DNA of 64,000 nt, taken from NCBI RefSeq assembly GCF_015351595.1, contig NZ_JADKPT010000005.1, forward strand, positions 248,001 to 312,000. The letters run 5' to 3'. Shown here piece after piece: positions 17,550 through 26,200 of the stretch. Made by a program: the position numbers and the translations under genes. This DNA comes from Flavobacterium sp. LC2016-12 (GTDB taxonomy: Bacteria > Bacteroidota > Bacteroidia > Flavobacteriales > Flavobacteriaceae). Within the stretch, counting starts at the first letter, position 1, and every line of letters starts with the position of its first letter. A model generated the notes under the pieces. It did not search any database, was not told where the DNA came from, and saw only the letters and a list, made by a program, of their open reading frames with translations.

Positions 17550-17610
17550 TTTTATATTTTAATGCATATGCAAATATAAGAAAATACATCTAAATAAATT
17601 CTTTTTAAAC

Positions 17611-17636
17611 AAACTTTCATTTATTTTTGAAAGTTT
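17611..17636. promoter_or_regulatory. Operator palindrome 1 (GbsR/MarR-type regulator)
   Basis: AAACTTTCA, eight spacer bases, TGAAAGTTT: a perfect 9+9 dyad. Its right arm overlaps the -33 TTTG at 17626-17629, which fits repression of the regulator's own promoter. An identical dyad with the same spacing lies at 18179-18204. Confidence 0.75.
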
Positions 17637-17657
17637 AAAAACTTTTATATACATTTG
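17626..17657 (+). promoter_or_regulatory. Promoter of the GbsR/MarR-type regulator
   Basis: TTTG (17626-17629), 20 bases, TACATTTG (17650-17657) matches the Bacteroidetes consensus. The ATG at 17662 is so close that the transcript may have almost no leader. Confidence 0.65.
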
Positions 17658-17661
17658 TTTC

Positions 17662-18165
17662 ATGGAATTCAAAGAAGCAAAAAATAAGTTCGTACAAACC
17701 TGGGGAGCATTAGGTTCTCAATGGGGAATTAATAAAACCATGGCGCAAATCCATGCTTTATTAATGGTCTCGAACGAGGCCGTTTCAATGGAAGACATTA
17801 TGGACGAATTGCAAATTTCGCGTGGAAATGCCAGCATGAATCTAAGAGCTTTAATGGATTGGGGAATTGTCTATAAAGAATACAAAGCAGGCGAAAGAAG
17901 AGAGTTTTTTACTGCCGAAAAAGATTTAGACGAATTAGCGGTAAAAATCGCAAGAGAAAGAAGCAAAAGAGAAATCAAACCTGCTCTTAAAATCTTAAAA
18001 GAAGTTTCTACAATTGACGCCAGCAATTCGGCTGAAGAAAAACACTTTGTGGATCAGACTTCTAAATTGTATGACTTCGTTTTAAAAGCAGACAACATGT
18101 TAGATAAAATGACGGAATTCAATGAAAACTGGTTAGGGCGTTTGGTTCTAAAAATCATGAAATAA
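17662..18165 (+). CDS. GbsR/MarR-type transcriptional regulator
   Basis: The 167-residue protein has a winged-helix HTH: ALLMVSNEAVSMEDIMDELQ, ISRGNASMNLRALMDWGIV and a wing region YKAGERREFFTAEKD. A C-terminal helical dimer region carries charged segments. This is the GbsR/MarR pattern. The perfect dyad overlapping its own -33 box, and an identical dyad in front of the next gene, suggest autorepression and control of the downstream set. The signal it senses cannot be inferred from sequence. Confidence 0.88.
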   Translation: MEFKEAKNKFVQTWGALGSQWGINKTMAQIHALLMVSNEAVSMEDIMDELQISRGNASMNLRALMDWGIVYKEYKAGERREFFTAEKDLDELAVKIARERSKREIKPALKILKEVSTIDASNSAEEKHFVDQTSKLYDFVLKADNMLDKMTEFNENWLGRLVLKIMK

Positions 18166-18178
18166 AAAAATTTAATTA

Positions 18179-18204
18179 AAACTTTCATTTTTTTCTGAAA
18201 GTTT
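18179..18204. promoter_or_regulatory. Operator palindrome 2
   Basis: AAACTTTCA-N8-TGAAAGTTT again, 13 bases after the regulator stop and 16 bases before the next ATG. I see no good -7 element after it, so it may act on a promoter I cannot recognise or on read-through. Confidence 0.7.
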
Positions 18205-18220
18205 AAAACAAACAATAACT

Positions 18221-18559
18221 ATGAAAGCTATAAACTATCTCAACTACTTTTTTGTTACTGCACCCATCATACTATTTACAATAGGGCTGTTTACTAGTTC
18301 TGAACTAGCATGTTTTGGTCTTTTATTCACAATACTTACAGGTTTATTTCAATTAATTTTTGGAATAAAAATGCTAATCGATGAACCTGATGACAAAAAT
18401 CTTCAGGCTTATGTAAACGGAGTTATTTTCTTTTTCCTGTTGTGGCCTGTTAATGCTTTTATAATGCATTTTGAATTTATTTACTTTCTGTTATTTATAA
18501 TACCGATAATTCTGGCCATCTATTTTTCTATCATAACTTATAAAAAAGCGTATCAATGA
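18221..18559 (+). CDS. Small four-helix membrane protein
   Basis: The 112-residue protein is almost wholly hydrophobic with about four membrane helices (FFVTAPIILFTIGLF, ACFGLLFTILTGLFQLIFGI, YVNGVIFFFLLWPVNAFI, FLLFIIPIILAIYFSII). I do not recognise the family. It is the first gene after operator 2, and its stop overlaps the DUF2071 start (ATGA), so it is co-translated with that gene. Confidence 0.65.
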   Translation: MKAINYLNYFFVTAPIILFTIGLFTSSELACFGLLFTILTGLFQLIFGIKMLIDEPDDKNLQAYVNGVIFFFLLWPVNAFIMHFEFIYFLLFIIPIILAIYFSIITYKKAYQ

Positions 18560-19296
18560 ACTTCTTAAAAGCAGAATGGAAAAACTTAGCACTTTTCAAC
18601 TATGAAGTTGATGCTAAAATCTTAGAAAAATATCTTCCAAGTGGTACCGAAATAGATTTATGGAATAACAAATGTTACGTGAGTTTGGTAGGTTTTATGT
18701 TTAAAAATACCAAAGTATTAGGATTGAAAGTTCCGTTTCATGTTGATTTTGAAGAAGTCAATTTAAGATTTTATGTAAAACGTTTTGAAAATGGCGAATG
18801 GAAACGTGGTGTTGTTTTCATCAAAGAAATTGTTCCTAAAAAAGCAATCACTTTTATTGCAAATACTTTGTATCAGGAAAATTATGAAACTCAAAAAATG
18901 AGACATGAAATCATTGAAAACGAAAACAGTAAAACTTTTATTTATCAATGGAAAAAGAACGAAAACTGGAATACCATTCAATTAGAAACTGAAAAAATTC
19001 CAACAGAAATTAAAGTTGATTCTGAGGCTGAATTTATTACAGAACATTATTTCGGTTATACCAAAATTAATCCCGAAACTACTTTTGAATATGAAGTTCA
19101 ACATCCAAGATGGGAACAATTTGAGGTTTTAAATTATAATGTTGCTATCGATTTCAGAAAAACGTATGGCAACGATTTCGAGTTTTTACAAAACACAAAT
19201 CCAACTTCTGTTTTCCTTGCAAAAGGATCTGATATTAAAGTTAAAAACAAACGAAAACTCGAAACTGTCTTTGCTCTTGAAGAAGCTTACCATTAG
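18556..19296 (+). CDS. DUF2071 (YqjF-like) protein
   Basis: The 246-residue protein shows the DUF2071 pattern: WKNLALFNYEVDAKILEKYLPSG at the start, CYVSLVGFMFKNTKVLGLKVP, FEEVNLRFYVKR and RGVVFIKEIVPKKAI. Domain members resemble acetoacetate decarboxylase-like folds, but their activity is mostly unknown. It overlaps the preceding membrane gene by four bases and precedes the thiol-oxidoreductase gene by 32 bases. Confidence 0.85.
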   Translation: MNFLKAEWKNLALFNYEVDAKILEKYLPSGTEIDLWNNKCYVSLVGFMFKNTKVLGLKVPFHVDFEEVNLRFYVKRFENGEWKRGVVFIKEIVPKKAITFIANTLYQENYETQKMRHEIIENENSKTFIYQWKKNENWNTIQLETEKIPTEIKVDSEAEFITEHYFGYTKINPETTFEYEVQHPRWEQFEVLNYNVAIDFRKTYGNDFEFLQNTNPTSVFLAKGSDIKVKNKRKLETVFALEEAYH

Positions 19297-19328
19297 AATT
19301 TTATTATTAATCTATAAAATCAGGAATT

Positions 19329-20153
19329 ATGAAAACGCTCGAAAACCAAACTTTACTTTACGATGAAGATTGTCCGCTTTGCAGTTTGTACACCACTGGC
19401 TTTGTAAAAAGCGGTATGTTAGATGAAAATGGAAGAAAATCATATTGCCAATTATCTCAAGAAGAACAAAGTTTTGTCGATTTAAAACGGGCGCCAAACG
19501 AAATTGCTTTGGTTGATAATAAAACTAAAACCGTTACTTACGGAATTGACAGTTTAATAAAAGTCATCGGTTTTTCATTTCCATTAATTGAAAAAATCGC
19601 GACAATTAAGCCTATTCATTTCATTCTGACAAAAATGTATTCTTTTGTTTCTTACAATCGAAAAGTGATTATTCCTGGCGGAAATAGTAAAAAAGAAAAC
19701 AAACTTCAATGTACTCCCGATTTTAATTATAAGTATCGATTTATTTTTATCGGATTTGCTTTAACGATAACCACTTGGGTCTTATTTGGCTTTTCTAATT
19801 TGATTCCGAGTTTACCGAAAACAAGTATTTTAAGAGAATTCATTTTAGCCTTTGGACAAATTGTTTTTCAAAGTTTATTTCTTTTGAAAATGGATAAAAA
19901 AACAATACTCAATTATGCCGGAAATTTAATGACGATTTCTTTAATGGGATCTTTGATTTTAGTTCCTATTTTAATTCTAAATCAATTTGTTAATCTTCCG
20001 CAGTTTTTAATTTTAGGCTGGTTTGGAATAACAGTTTTCATCATGTTTGCGGAACATTTTAGAAGAGTGAAAGTGCTACAATTTCCTTTTTATGTATGTT
20101 TTACCTGGGTTCTTTACAGAATTATTGCTTTAGTATTTATCTTAAATTTATAA
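19329..20153 (+). CDS. DCC1-like (DUF393) thiol-disulfide oxidoreductase with membrane domain
   Basis: The N-terminal domain of about 115 residues has the DCC motif YDEDCPLC (CxxC, C15/C18) and KVIGFSFPLIEKI, typical of DUF393 proteins. The C-terminal half (about 138-274) adds four or five membrane helices (FIFIGFALTITTWVLFGF; SLMGSLILVPILILNQFV), so the redox domain is membrane-anchored. The next ATG is two bases after its stop, so the two genes are tightly coupled. DCC and TIGR01777 proteins often travel together in light- or stress-responsive gene sets of other bacteria. That association is from memory. Confidence 0.8.
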   Translation: MKTLENQTLLYDEDCPLCSLYTTGFVKSGMLDENGRKSYCQLSQEEQSFVDLKRAPNEIALVDNKTKTVTYGIDSLIKVIGFSFPLIEKIATIKPIHFILTKMYSFVSYNRKVIIPGGNSKKENKLQCTPDFNYKYRFIFIGFALTITTWVLFGFSNLIPSLPKTSILREFILAFGQIVFQSLFLLKMDKKTILNYAGNLMTISLMGSLILVPILILNQFVNLPQFLILGWFGITVFIMFAEHFRRVKVLQFPFYVCFTWVLYRIIALVFILNL

Positions 20154-20154
20154 A

Positions 20155-21063
20155 ATGAAAAAACTCATCATAGCAGCGGGAACAGGATTTTTAGGACAGG
20201 TTTTAGTCCATCATTTTAAAAATAAATTTGAAGAAATTGTAATTATAACCCGAGGAAAATCTCAAACAATTGACGGAATAAAATATGTAAACTGGAATGC
20301 CAGAACTTTTTCTGGCTGGGAAAAAGAATTAGAGAACGCGACCGTTTTAATCAATCTTGCCGGAAAATCTGTGGATTGCCGTTATACCAAAGAAAACAAA
20401 AAAGAGATTCTATTGTCTCGAATTGAAAGCACCAAGATTTTAAACAAGGCCGTTTTAAAATGTCACAATCCGCCGAAACATTGGCTGAATTCATCAACTT
20501 CAACTATTTATCGTTTTTCTTTGGACAAACAAATGGATGAAATTGACGGAGAAATCGGAAATGATTTTTCTATCAACGTCGCGCTTTCATGGGAAAAAGC
20601 ATTCTTTAAAACCGAAACACCCAATACTTTAAAAACCGCTTTGCGAACTTCAATTGTTTTAGGAAAAAACGGAGGTGCTTTTATTCCGTTAAAGACTTTA
20701 GCAAAAATTGGTTTTGGCGGAAAACAGGGAAAAGGAAATCAATTTATAAGCTGGATCCACGAACAAGATTTTGCAAATGCAATTGATTTTATTATTGAAA
20801 AAGAAATGACCGGAATTGTGAATGTTGTTTCTCCCGAACCCGTTCGTAATGCTAATTTTATGCAGAAACTCCGAAAAGCAGTTGGCTTTCCTTTCGGAAT
20901 TCCGATAAGTAAATTTTTTCTAAAAATTGGATCTTTCTTTATTCGTACAGAAACTGAATTAGTTTTAAAAAGTAGAAATGTGATACCTAAACGACTTTTA
21001 GAAAATGGGTTTCAATTTAAGTATGGAAATATTGATTACGCTTTTAAAAATTTATTACGCTAA
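20155..21063 (+). CDS. TIGR01777 family NAD(P)-binding epimerase-like protein
   Basis: The 302-residue extended-SDR protein has a Rossmann start KKLIIAAGTGFLGQVL (the first Gly of GxxGxxG replaced by Ala). It continues with NWNARTFSGWEKELENATVLINLAGKSVDCRY, HWLNSSTSTIYRF (modified Ser/Tyr region), LRTSIVLGKNGGAF and the C-terminal DUF1731 segment. E. coli YfcH and plant/cyanobacterial SulA-like proteins are relatives. The substrate is unknown. Confidence 0.88.
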   Translation: MKKLIIAAGTGFLGQVLVHHFKNKFEEIVIITRGKSQTIDGIKYVNWNARTFSGWEKELENATVLINLAGKSVDCRYTKENKKEILLSRIESTKILNKAVLKCHNPPKHWLNSSTSTIYRFSLDKQMDEIDGEIGNDFSINVALSWEKAFFKTETPNTLKTALRTSIVLGKNGGAFIPLKTLAKIGFGGKQGKGNQFISWIHEQDFANAIDFIIEKEMTGIVNVVSPEPVRNANFMQKLRKAVGFPFGIPISKFFLKIGSFFIRTETELVLKSRNVIPKRLLENGFQFKYGNIDYAFKNLLR

Positions 21064-21098
21064 ACAACTTTGTCAAAGTTTAAAACTTTGACAAAGTT
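21064..21098. repeat. Palindrome AACTTTGTCAAAGTTT
   Basis: AACTTTGTCAAAGTT and its complement form a long hairpin directly after the epimerase stop. It lacks a strong T tail and is probably a dispersed repeat that may also attenuate transcription. Confidence 0.6.
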
Positions 21099-21112
21099 CA
21101 ATCCTCATGATA

Positions 21113-21214
21113 TTGTCATTTCGACGAAGGAGAAATCTTCGCGAGAAGCTCGACAAAGATTGGCTTATTGAAACGGAGTTACTTGCGAAGATTTCTCCTT
21201 CGTCGAAATGACAA
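21113..21214. repeat. 102-bp hairpin repeat, perfect 30-bp arms (copy 1)
   Basis: The left arm at 21113-21142 (starts TTGTCATTTCGACGAAGG) is exactly complementary to 21185-21214. The loop of 42 bases contains CTCGACAAAGATTG. A second copy with the loop in the other orientation is at 26387-26484. No transposase is present, so it is MITE- or REP-like. Confidence 0.85.
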
Positions 21215-21240
21215 GATTGTGCAAAACAAGATACAAATTA

Positions 21241-21699
21241 ATGACAACAATAAACCTCACAACAAAAATAAAAGCACCAAAACAAACCGTTTTTGATGCT
21301 TCAAGAAATATTGACATTCATCAACAATCTGCGAGTAAATCAAATGAAAAAGCAATTGCAGGAGTAACATCCGGATTAATCAATTTAAATGAAACGGTAA
21401 CATGGCGTGGAAAACATTTCGGATTTTATCTCACACATAAAAGCCGAATTACAAAAATGAATTTTTACGATTATTTTGTAGATGAAATGGAACTTGGAAA
21501 ATTTAAATCTTTCAAACACGAACATTTTTTTGAAGAAAAAAATGGCTTCACAATCATGAAAGATAAATTGCAATACGAAGCGCCATTTGGAATTTTCGGA
21601 GAATTATTTGACATTCTATTTCTGGAAAAACATCTAACTAATTTTCTTTTGGAAAGGAATAAAATCTTAAAAGAAGTTTCTGAAAAATCTCCATTATAG
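21241..21699 (+). CDS. SRPBCC-fold (START-like) protein
   Basis: The 152-residue protein has the SRPBCC pattern: INLTTKIKAPKQTVFDASRNIDIH near the start, TWRGKHFGFYLTHKSRIT, FKHEHFFEEKNGFTIMKDKLQYEAPFG and a C-terminal helix FLLERNKILKEV. It probably binds a hydrophobic ligand. The start is the ATG at 21241; the frame is open further upstream, but that part is translated repeat sequence. It ends the gene set headed by the GbsR/MarR-type regulator, though the repeat before it may give it separate expression. Confidence 0.8.
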   Translation: MTTINLTTKIKAPKQTVFDASRNIDIHQQSASKSNEKAIAGVTSGLINLNETVTWRGKHFGFYLTHKSRITKMNFYDYFVDEMELGKFKSFKHEHFFEEKNGFTIMKDKLQYEAPFGIFGELFDILFLEKHLTNFLLERNKILKEVSEKSPL

Positions 21700-21709
21700 A
21701 CCTTCAATC

Positions 21710-22135
21710 TTAATTATCATCATCTAAACTGATAATCTCATCTTCGATACCACCTTTTTTGAAGAAAAAATCATGGATCAAAAAAACAGTAAAAGTGTTA
21801 ACCAAAAGATGCGCCATGTAAGTATAAAAATTCATTGGCACAAAAAAACTGTATATCCAGGTAACCAAAATTGACATAAGTACCATCATGAAATTTTGAT
21901 AGTATCTTATAAGTGATTTATTTACAAAATAAAACACAAGAAGTAACAACCCAAATAACCGGTTAAGCAAACCAACAAAAAGAATAGAAAGGCCACATAT
22001 CAAAACCGACATTCCAAGATAAGAGCCGACAATAAATGGCCAGATAAAAGCCAGGAAAAACATCCATCCGAAGAAAAATAAAATAAATTGCAGTTGTGTA
22101 AACTTCATTCCAAAAAAAGAAACATCTTTTTGCAT
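21710..22135 (-). CDS. Hypothetical membrane protein
   Basis: The 141-residue protein has about four hydrophobic helices (LQFILFFFGWMFFLAFIWPFI, SVLICGLSILFVGLLNRL, LVFYFVNKSLIRYY..VLMSILVTWIYSFFV, LLVNTFTVFLIHDFFF) and a short acidic tail. No family recognised. It is convergent with the SRPBCC gene and 37 bases downstream of the UbiA-like gene on the same strand, so the two may share a transcript. Confidence 0.6.
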   Translation of the reverse strand: MQKDVSFFGMKFTQLQFILFFFGWMFFLAFIWPFIVGSYLGMSVLICGLSILFVGLLNRLFGLLLLVFYFVNKSLIRYYQNFMMVLMSILVTWIYSFFVPMNFYTYMAHLLVNTFTVFLIHDFFFKKGGIEDEIISLDDDN

Positions 22136-22172
22136 ATAGTGCTATTTGTTTTCAAATATAGAATTAAAAAAC

Positions 22173-22979
22173 TTAAAGAAATTCAATCATCAGCCACCAA
22201 AAAATCGGAACACTTTCTACCCAGAAAGAAGTATAATATTTAGAGCGGTTTGGGTTTGCAAACAGAATAAACAGCATCAACATGACAACCATTATCAGAT
22301 TGATGATAAGATCATGAAAATCAAATGACAATATTCCCACAACCCAAAAAGGTACCAAAAGCGAAAAGCCCAAAATCTTAGTTTTCTTCACGCCAATAGT
22401 TTGGGGAACCGTCTGTAAATGCGGATCATCATTAGCCAGATCCAAAATTTCAAAAACCAGGATCAGCACAAAAACCAAGACAAATCGCTGAATACATTTG
22501 ATAAAAAAGTTCGCCGTAAAAGGAATTTCGGCATTTATCAAAGGCAAAACCAGCGTTGCTCCTACCCAGCAAAGTGCTACTATATAAATTTTTACGCCTG
22601 CCCAGTTTCTGGCATTTTTTCGATTTGGGAAAAACGGCAAGGTATAAAGAGCCGTTATTAAAAATATTCCAACAGAAACAATTTGTGCAATTCGCTTTAA
22701 ATGGAAAAAATAATAGCCCACTAAAACGAGTGAAATGAAACTTAAAATGGCGATAATTTTTAACTGAATTCCTATAGGTTTTTTCTTAACACGGACCAAT
22801 GCATCGTATTTAACAAAATTATATCCTACAATTGTTCCAAAAAAAGCAAACAAGGCCATCGCTTCATCATACTGAATATGAAACACATGAAATGTAACTC
22901 TGACTAAAGCATAACACGATAAAGCCACATGAATGCTGCTATTGATGTAAAAATCTAATATCTGTTTTAAAAATTTCAT
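22173..22979 (-). CDS. UbiA-like membrane protein with degenerate first Asp motif
   Basis: The 268-residue protein has seven to nine membrane helices. The segment FEILDLANDDPHLQTVPQTIGVKKTKI resembles the second, Asp-rich motif of UbiA prenyltransferases. The first motif, normally NDxxDxxxD, is replaced by YNFVKYDALVR, so it may lack normal diphosphate binding. It may be a UbiA-fold relative with another role. No quinone-pathway genes are nearby. It is divergent from gcvP with a 218-base gap. Confidence 0.6.
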   Translation of the reverse strand: MKFLKQILDFYINSSIHVALSCYALVRVTFHVFHIQYDEAMALFAFFGTIVGYNFVKYDALVRVKKKPIGIQLKIIAILSFISLVLVGYYFFHLKRIAQIVSVGIFLITALYTLPFFPNRKNARNWAGVKIYIVALCWVGATLVLPLINAEIPFTANFFIKCIQRFVLVFVLILVFEILDLANDDPHLQTVPQTIGVKKTKILGFSLLVPFWVVGILSFDFHDLIINLIMVVMLMLFILFANPNRSKYYTSFWVESVPIFWWLMIEFL

Positions 22980-23197
22980 ATCTCAAATCTAATCAATTGG
23001 TAACAAATCAACTCTTTGGTTATAAATTTCATAAAAATTGAAGTTAAAAATACCCATTAAATTATTAATAATACTTAATTTTGCGCGACAAAAAAACAAC
23101 ACATTTACTATAAAGTGTAATAAACCATTGTAAATCTTGCTTAATTGGGAATTTACTTTGCTAATTACATTCACTTTAAAAAACTAGATAGCTACAA

Positions 23198-26047
23198 ATG
23201 AGAACAGATGCTTTTGCTTTAAGACACATTGGCCCAAGAGAAACAGATCTTCCACACATGTTAAAAACTATTGGAGTGGAATCGATTGAACAACTTGTTT
23301 ATGAAACCCTTCCGGACGATATTCGTTTAAAAGCGCCTTTGAATTTAGATCCGGCAATGACGGAGTACGAATTCGCAAATCATATTCAGGAATTAGGAAA
23401 GAAAAATAAAGTATTTAAATCATATATTGGTCTGGGTTATCACCCAACTATCGTTCCGGCTCCAATTCAAAGAAACATCTTCGAAAATCCAGGATGGTAT
23501 ACAGCTTATACACCTTATCAGGCAGAAATTGCTCAAGGTCGTCTTGAAGCTATTTTAAATTTCCAAACTACTGTTATTGAACTTTCAGGAATGGAAATCG
23601 CAAATGCATCTTTACTTGACGAAGGTACAGCTGCTGCTGAAGCAATGGCTTTATTATTTGACGTTCGTACACGTGACCAAAAGAAAAACAATACAAACAA
23701 ATTCTTCGTTTCTGAAGAAATTTTACCACAAACTTTATCAATATTACAAACACGTTCAACTCCAGTTGGAATTGAATTAGTTGTTGGTAATCACGAAACC
23801 TTTGATTTTTCAAATGAGTTCTTCGGAGCCATTGTACAATATCCAGGAAAATATGGTCAGGTAAACGATTATACTGCTTTTGTTGCTAAAGCAAAAGAAA
23901 ATGAAATCAAAGTTGCCTTTGCTGCTGATATTTTATCATTAGCTACTTTAACTTCTCCGGGAGAAATGGGTGCAGCTGTAGTGGTTGGAACTACTCAGCG
24001 TTTTGGTGTACCGATGGGTTATGGTGGTCCTCACGCTGCTTTTTTTGCAACTAAGGAAGAATACAAAAGATCTATGCCAGGTCGTATTATCGGAGTTTCT
24101 ATTGATGTAAACGGAAATCGTGCTTTACGTATGGCTTTAGGAACTCGTGAACAGCACATTAAACGTGAAAAAGCAACTTCAAACATTTGTACAGCTCAGG
24201 TTTTACTTGCGGTTATGGCCGGAATGTATGCAGTTTACCACGGACCAAAAGGATTGCAATATATTGCTGGTAAAGTTCATGCATCAGCGGTTACTACTGC
24301 TGAAGCTTTAAATAAATTGGGTGTTTACCAAACCAACACAGCTTACTTTGATACTATTTTAGTAAAAGCAGATGCTCAAAAAGTAAAAGCTGTAGCGGAG
24401 AAAAATGAAGTAAACTTCTTCTATGTTGATGCCGACACTATTTCTATCTCATTCAACGAAACAACTTCAATTGCTGATATCAATCAAATTATAGCAATTT
24501 TTGCTGAAGCTTTAGGAAAAGAAACTTTTACCGTTTCTGAATTAACTGCTGCAAGTCAATTACCTGCTTCATTAGAAAGAACATCTTCTTTCTTAACGCA
24601 TGATGTATTCAACAATCATCATTCAGAAAGTCAGTTAATGCGTTACATCAAAAAATTAGAACGTAAAGATTTATCATTGAACCATTCAATGATTTCATTA
24701 GGTTCTTGTACGATGAAATTAAACGCAGCTTCAGAAATGTTGCCTTTATCAATGCCAAACTGGAACAGCATTCACCCTTTTGCACCAGTAGAACAAGCTG
24801 AGGGTTATATCACGATGCTTAAAAAGTTAGAGGAGCAATTAAATGTAATTACTGGTTTTGCCGGAACAACATTACAGCCAAATTCAGGAGCTCAGGGAGA
24901 ATATGCTGGTTTAATGGCTATTCGTGCTTACCATTTATCAAGAGGCGATAGTCACCGTAATGTATGTTTAATTCCTTCATCAGCTCACGGAACCAATCCT
25001 GCTTCTGCAGCTATGGCCGGAATGAAAATCATCGTTACTAAAACTACTCCTGAAGGAAACATTGATGTAGAAGATTTAAGAGAAAAAGCTATCGAACATA
25101 AAGATGATTTATCTTGTTTAATGGTAACGTACCCTTCTACTCACGGAGTTTTCGAATCTTCAATTATTGAAATCACGAAATTAATCCACGACAACGGCGG
25201 ATTAGTATATATGGACGGTGCTAATATGAATGCTCAGGTAGGTTTAACCAACCCAGCTACAATTGGTGCTGACGTTTGTCACTTAAACTTACACAAAACA
25301 TTCGCTATTCCTCACGGTGGTGGTGGGCCTGGAGTTGGACCAATTTGTGTGAACGAAAAACTGGTTCCATTTTTACCAACAAACCCAATCTTAAAAGTTG
25401 GTGGTGAGCAAGCGATTACTGCTATTTCATCTGCACCTTACGGATCTGCTTTAGTTTGTTTAATCTCTTACGGTTACATCACAATGATGGGTGCTGAAGG
25501 ATTAAAAAGTGCTACCGAGCATGCTATTTTGAATGCTAACTATATGAAAGCGCGTTTCGAAGGACACTACCCTATTCTTTATACAGGAGAATGTGGAAGA
25601 GCTGCTCACGAAATGATTTTAGATTGTCGTTCATTCAAAGAAAACGGAATCGAAGTTGGTGATATCGCAAAACGTTTAATGGATTACGGTTTCCATGCTC
25701 CAACAGTTTCTTTCCCGGTAGCAGGAACTTTAATGATTGAACCTACAGAATCTGAAGATTTAGCAGAATTAGATCGTTTTTGTGATGCACTTATTTCAAT
25801 CAGAAAAGAAATTGAAGCAGCAACAGCCGATGATAAAAACAACGTATTGAAAAATGCACCTCATACATTGGCAATGTTAACTACTGATAACTGGACTTTC
25901 CCTTACACTAGAGAAAAAGCAGCTTACCCATTAGAGTACATTGCTGAAAATAAATTCTGGCCATCAGTTCGTCGTGTAGATGACGCATATGGTGACAGAA
26001 ATTTAGTTTGTAGCTGTGCACCTATCGAAGCTTACATGGAAAACTAA
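23198..26047 (+). CDS. gcvP: Glycine dehydrogenase (decarboxylating), glycine-cleavage P protein
   Basis: This PLP enzyme decarboxylates glycine and passes the aminomethyl group to lipoyl-GcvH. At 949 residues it is the fused single-chain form. The N-terminal half starts RHIGPRETDLPHMLKTIG and includes the block YTPYQAEIAQGRLEA. The C-terminal half has the PLP lysine in HLNLHKTFAIPHGGGGPGVG (near residue 700). Other conserved blocks are SLGSCTMKLNA and SSAHGTNPASA. No other gcv genes are nearby and no glycine riboswitch was seen upstream. A strong terminator follows. Confidence 0.98.
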   Translation: MRTDAFALRHIGPRETDLPHMLKTIGVESIEQLVYETLPDDIRLKAPLNLDPAMTEYEFANHIQELGKKNKVFKSYIGLGYHPTIVPAPIQRNIFENPGWYTAYTPYQAEIAQGRLEAILNFQTTVIELSGMEIANASLLDEGTAAAEAMALLFDVRTRDQKKNNTNKFFVSEEILPQTLSILQTRSTPVGIELVVGNHETFDFSNEFFGAIVQYPGKYGQVNDYTAFVAKAKENEIKVAFAADILSLATLTSPGEMGAAVVVGTTQRFGVPMGYGGPHAAFFATKEEYKRSMPGRIIGVSIDVNGNRALRMALGTREQHIKREKATSNICTAQVLLAVMAGMYAVYHGPKGLQYIAGKVHASAVTTAEALNKLGVYQTNTAYFDTILVKADAQKVKAVAEKNEVNFFYVDADTISISFNETTSIADINQIIAIFAEALGKETFTVSELTAASQLPASLERTSSFLTHDVFNNHHSESQLMRYIKKLERKDLSLNHSMISLGSCTMKLNAASEMLPLSMPNWNSIHPFAPVEQAEGYITMLKKLEEQLNVITGFAGTTLQPNSGAQGEYAGLMAIRAYHLSRGDSHRNVCLIPSSAHGTNPASAAMAGMKIIVTKTTPEGNIDVEDLREKAIEHKDDLSCLMVTYPSTHGVFESSIIEITKLIHDNGGLVYMDGANMNAQVGLTNPATIGADVCHLNLHKTFAIPHGGGGPGVGPICVNEKLVPFLPTNPILKVGGEQAITAISSAPYGSALVCLISYGYITMMGAEGLKSATEHAILNANYMKARFEGHYPILYTGECGRAAHEMILDCRSFKENGIEVGDIAKRLMDYGFHAPTVSFPVAGTLMIEPTESEDLAELDRFCDALISIRKEIEAATADDKNNVLKNAPHTLAMLTTDNWTFPYTREKAAYPLEYIAENKFWPSVRRVDDAYGDRNLVCSCAPIEAYMEN

Positions 26048-26073
26048 GAAATAAGTTTTTTTATATTATATCA

Positions 26074-26114
26074 AAAACCCGACAGGTCTTAAGACTTGTC
26101 GGGTTTTGTTTTTT
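26074..26114 (+). terminator. Terminator of gcvP
   Basis: AAAACCCGACAGGTC-TTAA-GACTTGTCGGGTTTT, a 15-bp stem with one G-T type mismatch, is followed by a T-rich run. Confidence 0.9.
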
Positions 26115-26120
26115 GGTTTA

Positions 26121-26190
26121 TTTTGTTTCAGGTCTCAAGTTTCAGGTTCGAGCGTAACGTGAAACTTGAAACCTGAAACCTGAAACAAAA
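26121..26190. repeat. TTTCARG heptamer palindrome
   Basis: TTTTGTTTCAGG and further TTTCAAG/TTTCAGG units are mirrored by CTTGAAAC/CTGAAAC units after a short G/C-containing loop. It is the best copy of the family in the window. Confidence 0.8.
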
Positions 26191-26200
26191 GAAACTTTTA

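Noticed and set aside
21208..21240. Longer N-terminus for the SRPBCC protein
   Set aside because: This segment is the right arm and flank of a hairpin repeat; the ATG at 21241 starts the conserved domain.
22990..23197. Glycine riboswitch before gcvP
   Set aside because: No paired aptamer-like stems or conserved core were visible in the gap.
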